From Narthecium ossifragum (taxonomy: Eukaryota; Streptophyta; Magnoliopsida; Dioscoreales; Nartheciaceae), in contig OY986974.1 of assembly GCA_963920575.1 (NCBI GenBank), positions 22,365,042-22,429,041 of the forward strand: DNA of 64,000 nt, read 5' to 3'. Of this stretch, positions 36,500 to 47,078 are shown piece after piece (within the stretch, counting starts at the first letter, position 1; every line of letters starts with the position of its first letter). A program made the position numbers and the translations under genes. The notes beneath the pieces are model-generated. The model made no database searches and was not told the DNA's origin. It was given only the letters and a program-made list of their open reading frames with translations.

Positions 36500-37965
36500 G
36501 CAAACGTCGCCATGATAAAGTACAAGATTTTGTCAGACGTAGGAGTCGAGGAGTGTTTTCTGGCTCAGGACGACGAGGTTTAAAACTCTAAGTTTTATAC
36601 CCTAAGCCCTTACTTTAAGACCTCTTCTTTGACCCCTCACATTTTCGTCCAAGCCACTTCCTCTCCTCTGAGTGACAACTTGCACCTGATTCATCCTATG
36701 CATCCGGATGATGCCACTAAGAAAAACTCCATCAAGTCCTGGCCCATTCTTGACCGGATTTTCAATGACTGGTATAAACGTATGATCAATCACCGCCAAC
36801 TAAGGCTATCTTTGAACAAGTAGGTATATCGGATTTTCAAGATTTGAACACTAAAATTCCTGATCAAGAGTCCAATCTTATGTTAGCTTCTTTTTGTTTT
36901 TGGTCTTCTGAGTCAAACATTTTTCGTTTTCCCCTTCAGTACAATGACTGTCACTCTGGCCGACATGTGTTTCCTCACAAGTCTTTCTCCCTTTAGCGAT
37001 ACAATCTCAGTTGATTTGTCCTACAACAACTCTGAGAATATCGTTTTTGATGAAGCCAAAAACTATGGTGGCTTTCTTGCTGCTCATACCAATAGTAGTA
37101 AACATCGTTCTGTTTCATGTCTTCGTGAACGAGTAGTGTTCATTTATTTTTGATTGTGTAAATATGTTCTTTGCCCTTCCTCCAAGAGTCCAATCAAAGG
37201 CTAAGTTAGCCTTGCTATAGAGATAGCCACTGGTCGACGTCTTTGTCTCTCTGCCTTTTTGTTGTCTACAAGTCCACTACAGTGTTGACCAATTGGTTGA
37301 TGGTCGAGGTCTAGGTGGCTATTAGCAATAAGTTAGTAGCTAGATAGTTTAGCAATAATATATCATGGAATATGTTACAAAAGAGTGAGATGATCAAATA
37401 CCTAGGAGTTTCTCCTTTGCCTTCTTTCTCTTAGGAGATTTATTCCTCTGACACAGCTTCTGAAGAACCAACTCCCTTTCCTTTCACATATTTTACCTTT
37501 TCTGGCTGATTTTTGGTTGACACTAACAACATGAAAACATCCTCTACATTGCCTGAAAAATGTTTCTCGTAAACAGTGACCTAGTAGTCATGGTAAAGTG
37601 GATGAATATCGAAACAAAGAGTGAATTGTTCCAGCTTGAAACGGCCCAAGAGTTCATCGGCCTTCTTATCGACCAATCTGATAGTCTCAAGGTTGAAAAA
37701 GATGCAACGTTGACTAGCAGAATGGTTGAAGCTCAAAGTAAATGGTACCGACCAAGCTTGCAGCAGGCCAAACTATTTGGTAGCAAAGTGAGGAGAGTAT
37801 ATCTCAACTCCACACTTATTATTAGGCTTTCCATTGATGCAGTCAAAGTGTTCATCATGACTGACCAGAAAACGAGCCCAAGCGTCTCTCTTCTCTTGTG
37901 TCTCAGAAGTGTTAGGCAAATCAAAAATAGATAAAGAAGAATTGGGATGAGACGCTGGCCGCAAG
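36500..37965. pseudogene. Plant-mobile-domain-like gene, copy C: rearranged, half on each strand
   Basis: The N-terminal half is on plus: SWPILDRIFNDWYKRMINH (about 36735-36795), then ASFCFWSSES, then TLADMCFLTSLSPF (about 36945-36990) and NYGGFLAAHT. The C-terminal part is on minus at about 37965-37770: AWARFLVSHDEHFDCINGKP and NNKCGVEIYSPHFATK. These match successive parts of copies A and B, so an inversion has split the gene. Stops and shifts are present and the basic tail is not seen. Confidence 0.7.
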
Positions 37966-38099
37966 GGTCAAAAATTCTGAAAATTGACCAGATTATAAAA
38001 GTAGCTAAAAAAATTGATGAATAGACCGAGTAAAAGAAGGGACATGCACATATCCTTGGGTCTGGGCGATAAGATTTTGTGATGTCTTATGAAAGTTAG

Positions 38100-38560
38100 G
38101 AAAATAGGCTACCAATCAAAGCTGGCCTTTGGTGTCGGTGGAGGAGGAGAGGCCTTCGATGCTGGTGGGGGAGAGACCTTCGGTGCCAGTGGAGGAGAAG
38201 CCTTTGGTTCTAGTAGTGGAGAGACCTTGGGTGCCGGCGGAGGAGGAGAAGTCTTCAGAGCAGGAGGCGGTTCTGCAGACGTCTTCGGTGGTGGTGGCGG
38301 TGGAGATGTCTTTGGTGATGGCGGCGGTGGTGGTGGTGGTGACGTCTTCGGTGCTAGAGGCGATAGTGTTGGTTGTGCAAGTGGAGGTGTTGCCTTTGGT
38401 GGGGCTGGGGTTGATGCAGGTGGCAGTGGTGGTGGTGAGGTCGGTGGTGGTGGTGAGGTCTTCGGTGCTGGAGGCGGTGGCATTGGTTGTGCCGTAGTCG
38501 GAGCAGGAGGTGGTGATGGCGCGAATGTTGGAATATGGATCCTATTCGGATCCAATAGGG
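38100..38560. repeat. GGTGGxGGxG minisatellite (Gly-rich on plus, Pro-rich on minus)
   Basis: About a dozen units of 24-45 bp with a GGAGAGGTCTTCGGTGCTGG-like core. The plus frame codes GGGGEVFGAGGG-like runs and the minus frame codes PPPAPKTSPPPP-like runs. Both frames are open because the unit length is divisible by three. It directly follows copy C and could be a decayed extension-like region, but I do not call it a gene. Confidence 0.8.
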
Positions 38561-38589
38561 TTCAAATGGATATTGTAGGATAGGATATG

Positions 38590-39835
38590 GAATTAGTTAC
38601 CCTAGCTAAAGATGATAATTAACGCATAATAAATATTAAATATATAAGAAAAATAATTCCATGCCGATGCCATGTGGATCGGCGTAGTGTCGACTCGACG
38701 TGGCGGTCAGCCATGGGTTATACTTATGTCGATGTGGCAAATTTATTTAACTGTTTGATGTTTTCTTTTTTTGTCCCTTTCTCTTCCCTACCCTCTTAGC
38801 ATTCTCCTCTTCAACCTGCCCCTTGAAGCTGAAGAGATCATTCAAAAAGAGAAGATGGACAAATTCCGAATAGAACCAGTCAATCACTTGATCAACTTAT
38901 CCAATCCATCCTTGATCTCCTTCCCCCATGAAGGTATGATAGACAGAGAGAGAAGAGTAGTGAGAAGTGAGATAAAAGGGTAAAAGCTAAAACTAGAGAT
39001 TAGCAAAAGAGACGATGGATAGTAGCAGTAGGTGGCTTGGCACTGGCATCGGGGCGCCGCCATGAAGCAGTGGGAGTTAGAGATGAGGGCGATCGAAGTG
39101 AAAAGGAAGTAAAGATGAGAGACTAAAAAATAATAGAAAATAAGATAGAGAGTGAATTGAGACAAAGGGGAGGAACAGATGGTGGCAATGGATATAGAGC
39201 ATGGCCGCGGCGTCGTGAAACAAGCGAGGGAGGAGGGCTTGATCAAAGAGGAGAGAGAGAGGACCAGAGACGGGCACCATGTCGACTCAGTTGGCGTCGA
39301 CTCCATCAGTTTCACATTTCTCACTTTTTTTTTCAGATTTTTCCCTTGTTTATGTTACGGATTGGTAGGTGCATTCAAAAGGCCTGGTCCTGGTCTAGCA
39401 CTGGCCCACCCAAGCTGAAGCCCAATCCGGCACGTGGGCTGGCCGCTTAACCTACGAAGAAAAAAAGACTTAGTTAGTCATTATTTCTTTTTCTACTTGA
39501 TATTTTTTATAAATGTGCAAAGACTTACTACCCTTCAAATTGGTTGGCATATGCTAAATTGGCGATGGGACTTAAAATCATTTAAAATTTTGTTTTTGGA
39601 TAGTTGAGCCTTAATACTCGCATTTAGAAGCTGTAGCAAATATAAGAATATTAGAAGTTTCTTAATTAGACCAGAGGTTATTATTAAAAAAAACTAATAA
39701 ATCACATCAATGTTTTCTATTCATTTTCTTCCTAGCACTTAATTGTTATATATGCAGATAAACTAGACTGAAAACAAACCCCATAGGTAAAGATTTCATT
39801 AGCAAAACATAAAATAATTTTCAGTATAAAATCAA
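38590..39835. other. Stretch between the minisatellite and the gypsy pol fragment
   Basis: No domain was recognised. The ORFs at 38771-39450 are short and overlap on both strands. The A/T-rich part from 39480 shows nothing. Confidence 0.4.
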
Positions 39836-39837
39836 TA

Positions 39838-40456
39838 TGGCCAATTCTACACCTTATTATGCCCAATCTAATGGACAACCTGAAGCGTCCGATAAAACCA
39901 TCAAGTCAATTATAAGAAAGATGATGGACGATAACTGAAGACAATGGCATGAAGGTTTATTAAGAGCGTTATGGGCGCATAGAACTACACCTAAGTCTAG
40001 TACTAAGGTTACGGCTTACCAATTTGTCTATGGTCAAGAAGCGGTGCTATCGGCTGAGATAAATGTTCTATCGCCCAGAGTTATGGAACAATATCGCTCA
40101 ACTAGTGAAGAATATGAGGACGCATTAATGTATAATCTTTTAGAGCTCGATGAGCAACGAGCTATTGCCTTAGAAAATATAGAGGCACAAAAGTTGAAAA
40201 TGGCCGATATCTACAATAAAGACCAAGGAAGGTATGAAAAGAATTTCAAGAAGGGGACTTAGTTTGGAAAACGATCCTACTTATAGATCGTAATGATCCC
40301 AAATATGGAAAGTGGTCGCCCAACTGGGAAGGACCATACTTGGTCGATCAAGTATTTCCAAATGGATCGTATCAACTGAGGACTATCGATGGTGGTTTGC
40401 ATCGATCAATGATCAATGGTCGATACCTTAAGAAATACTACCCATCAATGGAATAA
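39838..40456 (+). pseudogene. Ty3/gypsy integrase C-terminal part (copy A)
   Basis: The reading gives STPYYAQSNGQPEASDKTIK, then WAHRTTPKSSTKVTAYQFVY, YEDALMYNLLELDEQR, and in the following frame PKYGKWSPNWEGPYLVDQV and NGRYLKKYYPS. The order of an AQSNGQ-type core, a TPYxLVYG-type block and a GPY/F block is the end of a gypsy integrase. One stop (after MMDDN) and one frame change near 40258 make it inactive. Reverse transcriptase and protease are absent. It lies tail-to-tail with the antisense coiled-coil gene that ends at 40553. Confidence 0.85.
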
Positions 40457-40552
40457 AAAGCACAGAAGAAAAACGTCCTTAGAATTTGGACGATAGCAAT
40501 TAACAAAATTTTGTCCATTACAAAAATATCGCCCAAAAGCTTACATTACAAG

Positions 40553-41277
40553 CTATCTTCTTAAAGAAAGTTGTTGAGAAAAACGAGCGATTTTATCTCT
40601 GAAGGATTTAAGCCGATTTTTACTCTTGACTAGTTCAGCGTTGATTTCAATTTGACGATCTTTGGAAGAGTCAGCTTGAAGGGCGTCATATTCTTCTATA
40701 TTTTTATGGCTCTTTTGGTCAATTTCCTGGCTCTCTTTGATAAGATAATTCTTCTGGGTCTTCAATTGAAGAATCTGTGCTTTTAACTCTTTAATTTGAG
40801 CATCAACTTCAGAAATGGCTGATTCCCTCTCGGCAATGGCATCTACATTCGCCGCCATCTTTTTAATGTCGTTGCTGATTGTATTTTTCAAAAGCGCTCT
40901 TCGCTCTCGACGTTCTCCAACAAGGAGAAGCTCGTGGACTAAGGTTTTCTTCTCTGCATCAAAGCTTTCTACGATCGATTTAATGCTTTGAATGTCGTCC
41001 ATTTCTTCAGAAGAAAATCCTAACACTTGAGGATCAATAGCCAAGAAAACGGCAGTAGATTTCTCTAGGAGATGGTGATCGGCAGCTGTGAGGTCTTCCT
41101 TGGGTAGCTTATCCAAAATGATCATGCAATCGGCCAATATTTTTCTAAGATCATGATATCGACCTTGTTGGATATCAGCAGAATCAGTGGCCGTTTGTTT
41201 CCCAGATAGACGAGCCTGCCATGTTTCATTCAGAGAATGAAGAGAATTGACCAATGCAGCCAGAACGGCCTACAAAA
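40553..41277 (-). CDS. Last exon of the copy A antisense gene: coiled-coil protein segment
   Basis: After the acceptor TTTTGTAG near 41278 the frame stays open for over 230 codons: VNSLHSLNETWQARLSGKQT, CMIILDKLPKEDLTAADHH, then a long heptad-like stretch (EIDAQIKELKAQILQLK type) and a basic end (FSQQLSLRR). Copy B has the same segment in the same place. It is predicted to be a coiled coil, so a structural or oligomerising role is plausible, but function is unknown. It follows the Ser/Thr-rich exons and the PMD-like exon (42103-43993) in what looks like one spliced antisense gene of a gypsy element. Confidence 0.65.
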
Positions 41278-41319
41278 TTAAGAATGATAGAAGTCAACAT
41301 CGATATCGATCTAAAATAA

Positions 41320-42075
41320 ATTTATCGGCCAAAAGATGAGCTCATACCTCATCCGAAGCAGAGGTAGGTAAAGTTGCTTGCGGAGTGACGAACAATGTTG
41401 ATGGTGGGACGATAGATACAATCGCCAAAGCATCATCGGTCGACGTTGTCGATGACAAGATAAGAGTTGGACCAGGCGTTGTGACAGGAATAGCTGTTGT
41501 TGAAGTGCTAGGGGGCAAACTGACATTATGTTCAATGTCACTGGCCGATAGCTCCAGGGCAAGTGATGTCTCGACCAAAGGTCGCGAGGTTGAAACCCCC
41601 GCAGAAGCTGTGTCAGATGATAGTTGAATATCACCAAGGTCCCTCAAAAGACTAAATGGACCATAAACAAGCATCTGACCGATAGGTGACAAACCTGGGC
41701 TGATTGGAGCAAGGTTCAAAACGTCAAAAATATTATCGACGTTGACATCATCTCGTCTTTCTTCTTCAGACGATGAGATGATTATATTTTCTTCGGTACA
41801 AGGCTGTCGAATATAGAGATGAAGATAAATAAGTTAGACAGCCATTGAGAAAAAATCGTTAAAGATTGAATTTAAATGAACATATACCTGTTTAGTTAAG
41901 AGTTCAACTTGACTAGAGGAAGCGATAAGATTCTTCTCGATCCCTTCATCAACAGTCTTCTCAGGCACATTAGAAGGAGAAGTTGAAGGAGAATAAACAC
42001 GAGATGAAGTAGAGGAATCCGATTTATCTCTGCAAAACCAGAAAAGAGTCAGTTCAAGATACAAAAAACAAGGAA
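41320..42075 (-). CDS. Middle exons of the copy A antisense gene, Ser/Thr/Pro-rich linker
   Basis: At about 41740-41345 the frame gives NLAPISPGLSPIGQMLVYGP and then VSLPPSTSTTAIPVTTPGP. At about 42030-41890 it gives DKSDSSTSSRVYSPSTSPS and VPEKTVDEGIEKN. Acceptor- and donor-like sites flank both. Composition is low-complexity, so only position and the parallel region of copy B (about 57330-57700) support it. Exon limits are approximate. Confidence 0.45.
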
Positions 42076-42102
42076 TGTAATATAATGGACAAAGACTCAC
42101 TT

Positions 42103-43993
42103 AGAAGCAGAGGCAGAATGCACACTCTGTCTACTCTCGGGTGACCTTGCCTCATCTCCAGCCGCTGAAGATGACGGAGCTTGTTGGTCAGATTCCTCAA
42201 CTGCTGCTTCTTCAACAACTACATCTTCAGCTGCTACTTCATCGGCCATTGCCTCCTCGCTCAAAGGTCTTTCACCTAAGGGAGATATCCTGGATTCACC
42301 AGTTGATATCCTCTTCTTCTTCCGAGAAGGAGCCTCTTCAACTGTTTTCCCCTTTCTCTTTTTGGGCGATTTTTCACCCTTTCCGGTAGAAGCGGCGACT
42401 TTCTGTTTCTTCTGAGGTCTATCTTCTACCTCAGTCTGCTCCACAACATCCTTCTTACGCCCCGATTTCTTGGGAGGAATGAAGTTATCGAAGACATCAC
42501 TTTTGTCTTTAGAGAAATGACGATCCTTCACGGCCGAATCCCAAACATCAACAATGGCAGAATCCGCGTCGGCCACAGGTTCAAAACTTGCAAGTTTAAA
42601 GCGTTTGCAAAGCGCTATATCTTTCTTCTCCACAGAAAGTACTCTATCGATGTTGTGGAAAAGACATCGTCCTTTGGCCACTATGTTGTAGCTAAAATAA
42701 GGAGGAACTGGCCAAGCTTGCTTCAATCCAAACTGGCGAGCGACAAAGTTTGGAGCATAAACTTCCACTCCACATTTATTGTGGTCTTCCCCACAACATG
42801 TCAAAATGAAGATCTCGGCCGACTAAGAAACGAGCCCAAGCCAATTTCTTATCCTCATCGTCCAAATTGGTCGATAGATCAAGGAGTGGGCGGATACAAG
42901 GTGGGTGAGAGTTATGATTGAAAGGACGATAGGAGGAAATACTGGATAGAGTATAAAAATAATTGAAAGTCTGCTGGAAGGATTTGGGAAGGAACGAAGA
43001 AGAAAGATACAAGTGGCCTTGTGTCCTGGCCGATGAAGAAGAAGGAGGAATATGGAGTACAGGAAAATAAGCTCTGAACCACAATTGGACGATCCAGAGA
43101 GGGCCAAAACCAGTGAGACTCCCACCTTCCCGCAATTGCTCAAGAGTAAGGTATATGCCTCGGTATATGGCCGATAAAATAAAAGTAGAAAGAGACAAAA
43201 CTTGCTTTCCAGAAGCAATAGCTTGAGCAAGACCGATATAACCCTTAATGGGTTTCTTGGAAGGAAGACAAAGAACAAACTTACAAAGCCAATAATAAAT
43301 GAAGGCTAAACGTTCTCTAGCATTTGGTGGCTCATCGGTCTCTTCAAGTTTGGCATAGGCATTGATAAAAACACCATAGTTTTTATCAGTATGAAAAATC
43401 GTCTCTTTAGAAGATAACTCCATATTGGCCGATATCAGTTCGCCGATAGGAGAAAGACCAGTTAATAGAGCGATGTCAAGGAGGGTGATAGAAAGAGTAC
43501 AACAAGGGAAGACAAAGTTGTTATACTCTATCGACCAGAAAAGGAACAATGACAAGAGTAAATTAGGCTCTTGAGCAGGAACCCTAGTGCTCAAATCCAA
43601 AAAGTCCAAAATCCCAGCATCAGGAAAGATTTTCTTGGAATCCAAATGACTAATCATTCTATTATGCCATCTAGTGAACTTGTCATCGATCAAAGGCCAT
43701 GTTGTAATGGGACTTTTGGAAGAGAGACTAGAAAGATTAAGTTTTTGTGAAAGAGGCAAATCACAAGATGTTGGAAAACTTTGAACAACAGCTTCAAGAT
43801 CAGGGGAAAGAGAGGGCCACAAATCAGAAATGAAGCAAGGACCCAAGGAAAAGAACTTAGAAGAAGAGTCTCCTACCTTGACCAGATAATTCCCTCTCGC
43901 CTCATCTGATCTCAGAATCCCATTGAAATCTCCATAGAGTCTGCACGCCTCTTTATGCACTTCTTCATCGTTCTTGAGTTCACGGACCATCGT
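42103..43993 (-). pseudogene. Plant-mobile-domain-like protein with basic tail (copy A antisense gene), one frame break
   Basis: It starts MVRELKNDEEVHKEACRLYG near 43993. Next are WPLIDDKFTRWHNRMISH, DAGILDFLDLS, LFLFWSIEYNNFVFPCCTL, ITLLDIALLTGLSP, ERLAFIYYWLCKFVLCLPSK and GSLTGFGPLWIVQLWFRAYFP. This is the layout of the plant mobile domain (aminotransferase-like, PF10536-type). At about 42785, after HFDMLWGRP, the frame shifts and resumes NKCGVEVYAPNFVARQFGLK. A Lys/Arg-rich part follows (RKKDVVEQ, KKRKGKTVEE, RKKKRIS), probably nuclear, then an acidic Ser-rich end. It is antisense to the gypsy pol fragment, an arrangement known for extra ORFs of Tat-lineage elements. Copy B suggests the family is conserved. 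Confidence 0.7.
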
Positions 43994-44360
43994 GGCAGGA
44001 GAAAGTTTCACAGAAAGAAGAAGAAACTCTCAGATATATCAGAACTCACAGGAAGAAGGAAAGCCTTGGCGCCGCAGATGAGAAGGCCGAAAGAACACTA
44101 AAACCCTAACAGAAAGAAGAAAAGCCAATCGTGGTCTTTCGCGCCAAAGACGTATGGCTAAAAGGGTATGCATGTCAGCAAAGGACGGCGCATTAAATGT
44201 GGAATATCAAAAGATATGGATAAAGAAAAAAAACGACTACGACGATTCTGTTTCCCAAAGAATGATCATAACCGCCTTTAATGGTTAACAAGCAAGCTGT
44301 CAAATCACAATAGATGCGGTCACCTCGTCATAATTTCAAAATTCCTCGATTACCGCATGC

Positions 44361-44935
44361 GGGGCAAAATGTTAGCCAATATAATGGCTAACCAATCAAT
44401 GATTAACATGTCAGCACAATAAATATGGCCGACAAACTTCCAAACCCAAGCGAACGATATCGCTCATTAATAGATCATCGTCGAATGAACTATATTATTC
44501 AGAAACAACTTCATCGCCCAAACATCGTTATCGCTCAAAAAAGTTCATCGCCCAAAGAGTGGTATCGCTCAAATCAGTTCATCGCTCAAAAGGTCAAAAA
44601 CCTCGATCAAGAATGATCATGACGTTCACAAACAGAGGCCGTTTGCCAAAAGCGATAATGATTTAAGAATATTGGTATGGCTGACTATGAACGATGACTT
44701 CATCTCATATAGTTCATCGACCAAAGAGTTGGTTCAAAGACAGCAACATGACAGTTTTGGACGATGAAGAAATGAAAGAGCACCAGTTAAAGAAAGTTGA
44801 CAATATGAATACCAACTCACCAACTCGACGGAACCGTCATCGGCCAAGAAACTTGTAAACCCAGACGTGATCGTCATCGACCAAAGCAATGAGTGAAGAA
44901 ACGAGGAAATATTGGCCGATATCATGGGACATACG
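44361..44935 (+). mobile_element. Polypurine tract and start of the 3' LTR, copy A, with ATCGCYCAAA repeats
   Basis: GGGGCAAAA (44361-44369) is followed by TGTTAGCC at 44370, a PPT/LTR junction just upstream of the antisense gene. From about 44455 to 44610 the words TCATCGCCCAAA and TATCGCTCAAA recur every 20-30 bp. No gene was seen. Confidence 0.6.
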
Positions 44936-46350
44936 GTGTGACCGGGAAAGTGCAGCGGAAAATTTTCTTCGAGTTCTTCCCAATGATGGCGTGATCGTCA
45001 TCGACTAACTGCCTTCCGTCGGTGCGAGTCGTGTTCTAGTCCGACTAGAACTCCCAAGCAATAACGACTTTCCCCGCGCCAAAGGTTGCCTTTGCCGCAT
45101 CAAGTCCTTCCATGATCCCAGTCCAACTGGAACTAAGGCTTTTGCACGACTGGATTGCTCCCCATGGCCTCACGCGTCTTGCTGGCCGCACCATGGCGCA
45201 CCGAGTCGTAGTCCGACTAGGACTCGCGCGTCATCTTTGCTTTTGCCCGCGCCAAGCCTTGCCATGGCCTTTGTCAAGATGCGCAAAGTCCTAGTGGCAG
45301 TAGGAATTGGAGTCCTAGTCCAACTAGGATTCCTAGTCCCACTCGGACTTGAATGCCGTTGTGCTGCGCGCGCGTCGCGCCATGCCTTGTCGCGTCTTGC
45401 TGCGTTGCGTCGCGTCATGCCGCGCGCCAAGCTCCTTTGGCGGGCGCATATTGCTCGCCGCGGTCATGGTTTTGCTCGCCCGCGTCCCGCACGAGAGAAT
45501 CCGATCGTGGAGCGATAAGTTTTGTCCATGGCTCGGACCGCCGCGCCATCTTTGAACTTGCTCGTGCCATCTTCAAGATTTCAGCTCTTCGAGTTCGTCT
45601 GGGGATCTATTTACAACTCTCTCTCCCTCCAAGGTACAAAGATCTCTCAATAAGGAACCTCCCAAACCCTAACCAAAGCCTAGATGCCCAACACCTTGGC
45701 CGGCCTATTTCTTATATAGAGGAATAGCCCTTCGCTTGCTCCAACAAGCCATCCCTAAGAAGTCCTACGCAAAGTCCCGACTTACATCCTTATCTAGTCT
45801 AAGGATGAGCATAAGACTACGTTCCCAAACATAGTTGGACTCTACCTTGAGCTTGACTTGGTTAAGGATCACCATGACCACCATTTGACTCAAAATAAGA
45901 CTCCTTCCTATTCGTCCGCGCCAACAGCAAGTTTTCGCCTGCCAAACTCCGTATTCCCTGTGTCATCCCTTGTTCCGAGTCGAATGCACGAGAGACATTT
46001 GAATTTCCTCGGCTGGATCGTCCCCCAAGGCCTATCCGCTCCGCCTGGCGGGCCGTCTCCAAGTCCGAAACGGAGTCGCATGCCATCGTCAAATTCTTCC
46101 GTGCGAAAACCGTATTTGACCGCGTCATTCGCCTTGGAGCTTCCATCCCAAGTGGAACTAGGTGATCATGGTTTTTTTGGGGAAATGTCGGCTAGCCTCC
46201 ATCAAGGACTTTTGCTCGTGTGATCATGGTGTTTCCATGTTTCCCATGGCTTGGTGTGCTGCACCGCGCCATGGCCTAGGTCATGGCCCGTGTCAACTCC
46301 GCCTGACGCGCGCCATGGCCCATGTCAGGACTCAAGGCCCTGACAGGTAG
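44936..46350 (+). mobile_element. LTR-like segment, second family, plus orientation
   Basis: The start TGTGACCGGG with GCAGCGGAAAA resembles the reversed start at about 54655 (TGTCACCGGG, GCAGCGGAAAA). The part 45613-46025 is about 85-90% alike to the reverse complement of 53956-54366. Within it are CTTATATAGAGGAATAG (TATA-like), CCCGACTTACATCCTTATCTAG and GCTTGACTTGGTTAAGGATC. A possible end is GGCCCTGACA near 46345. The interior also has repeated AGTCCxACTxGGACT palindromes. Confidence 0.6.
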
Positions 46351-46589
46351 CGGTGCAAGTAAACAGAGGACTGGAGTTATTTTCAGGCCACGTGTCACGA
46401 TGGCAACGGGAAGTCGAGAACCGATAGAATATAAAATGTCTCGACATGGAATATAAGGGTAGGCTTCGCCGACTGAGCACTGGTCACCGTAGTCAAAGCG
46501 TTCGGATGAGGAAGAGACATAGATGGAGACGGACAGTAATTCAGGAGTTTTCCTTAAGGAGTTCCCTGCATTTCTTTAGAGTTTCCGAT

Positions 46590-46830
46590 CATTATTCCTC
46601 TTTCTGACTCATAAATTGCCCTCTCTCGCACTCTCGCCCCGTCTCTCATCCTCCATCGCTCTCTCTCTCTCCCTTGCCATCTCTCTCTCACTCTCGGCCC
46701 AACTCTCTCCCTCTTCCTCCCTCGTTCTCATCAACACTCTCCTTCCCACACTCTCTCTCCTTACCTCGCTCTCATCGACACTCTCTCTCCCTCTCTCTCC
46801 CTCCCTCGCTCTCATCAATACTTGGGAGAC
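46590..46830. repeat. CT-rich array (CTCTCTC, CACTCTCG, CCCTC)
   Basis: Nearly pure pyrimidine on plus, with irregular units around CTCTCTCCCTC and CACTCTC. Related arrays in reverse orientation lie at 60420-60920 and 62010-62510. The Ser/Leu-rich and Arg/Glu-rich frames across it are composition artefacts. Confidence 0.8.
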
Positions 46831-47078
46831 GACCAATTCGAGGTCAGGCAAAGACTGAAACAATGAAGAAGTCATGAAAAAATTCGTCCAAATTGTAGAG
46901 TAATTCATCCAATTCATTCTAATTGAGATATACAATAAAATAGATTTTCAACGCAAAAGTAAGGAATCCATGAGAACCCAAGAAGTAATTCATTCAAAAT
47001 ACCAAGAATTTCGTAAGGAACAAAAGGTAATTCCTCCAACTGAAGGCCTTCTTTTCCACCCATTTTGGGCCAAGGGTT

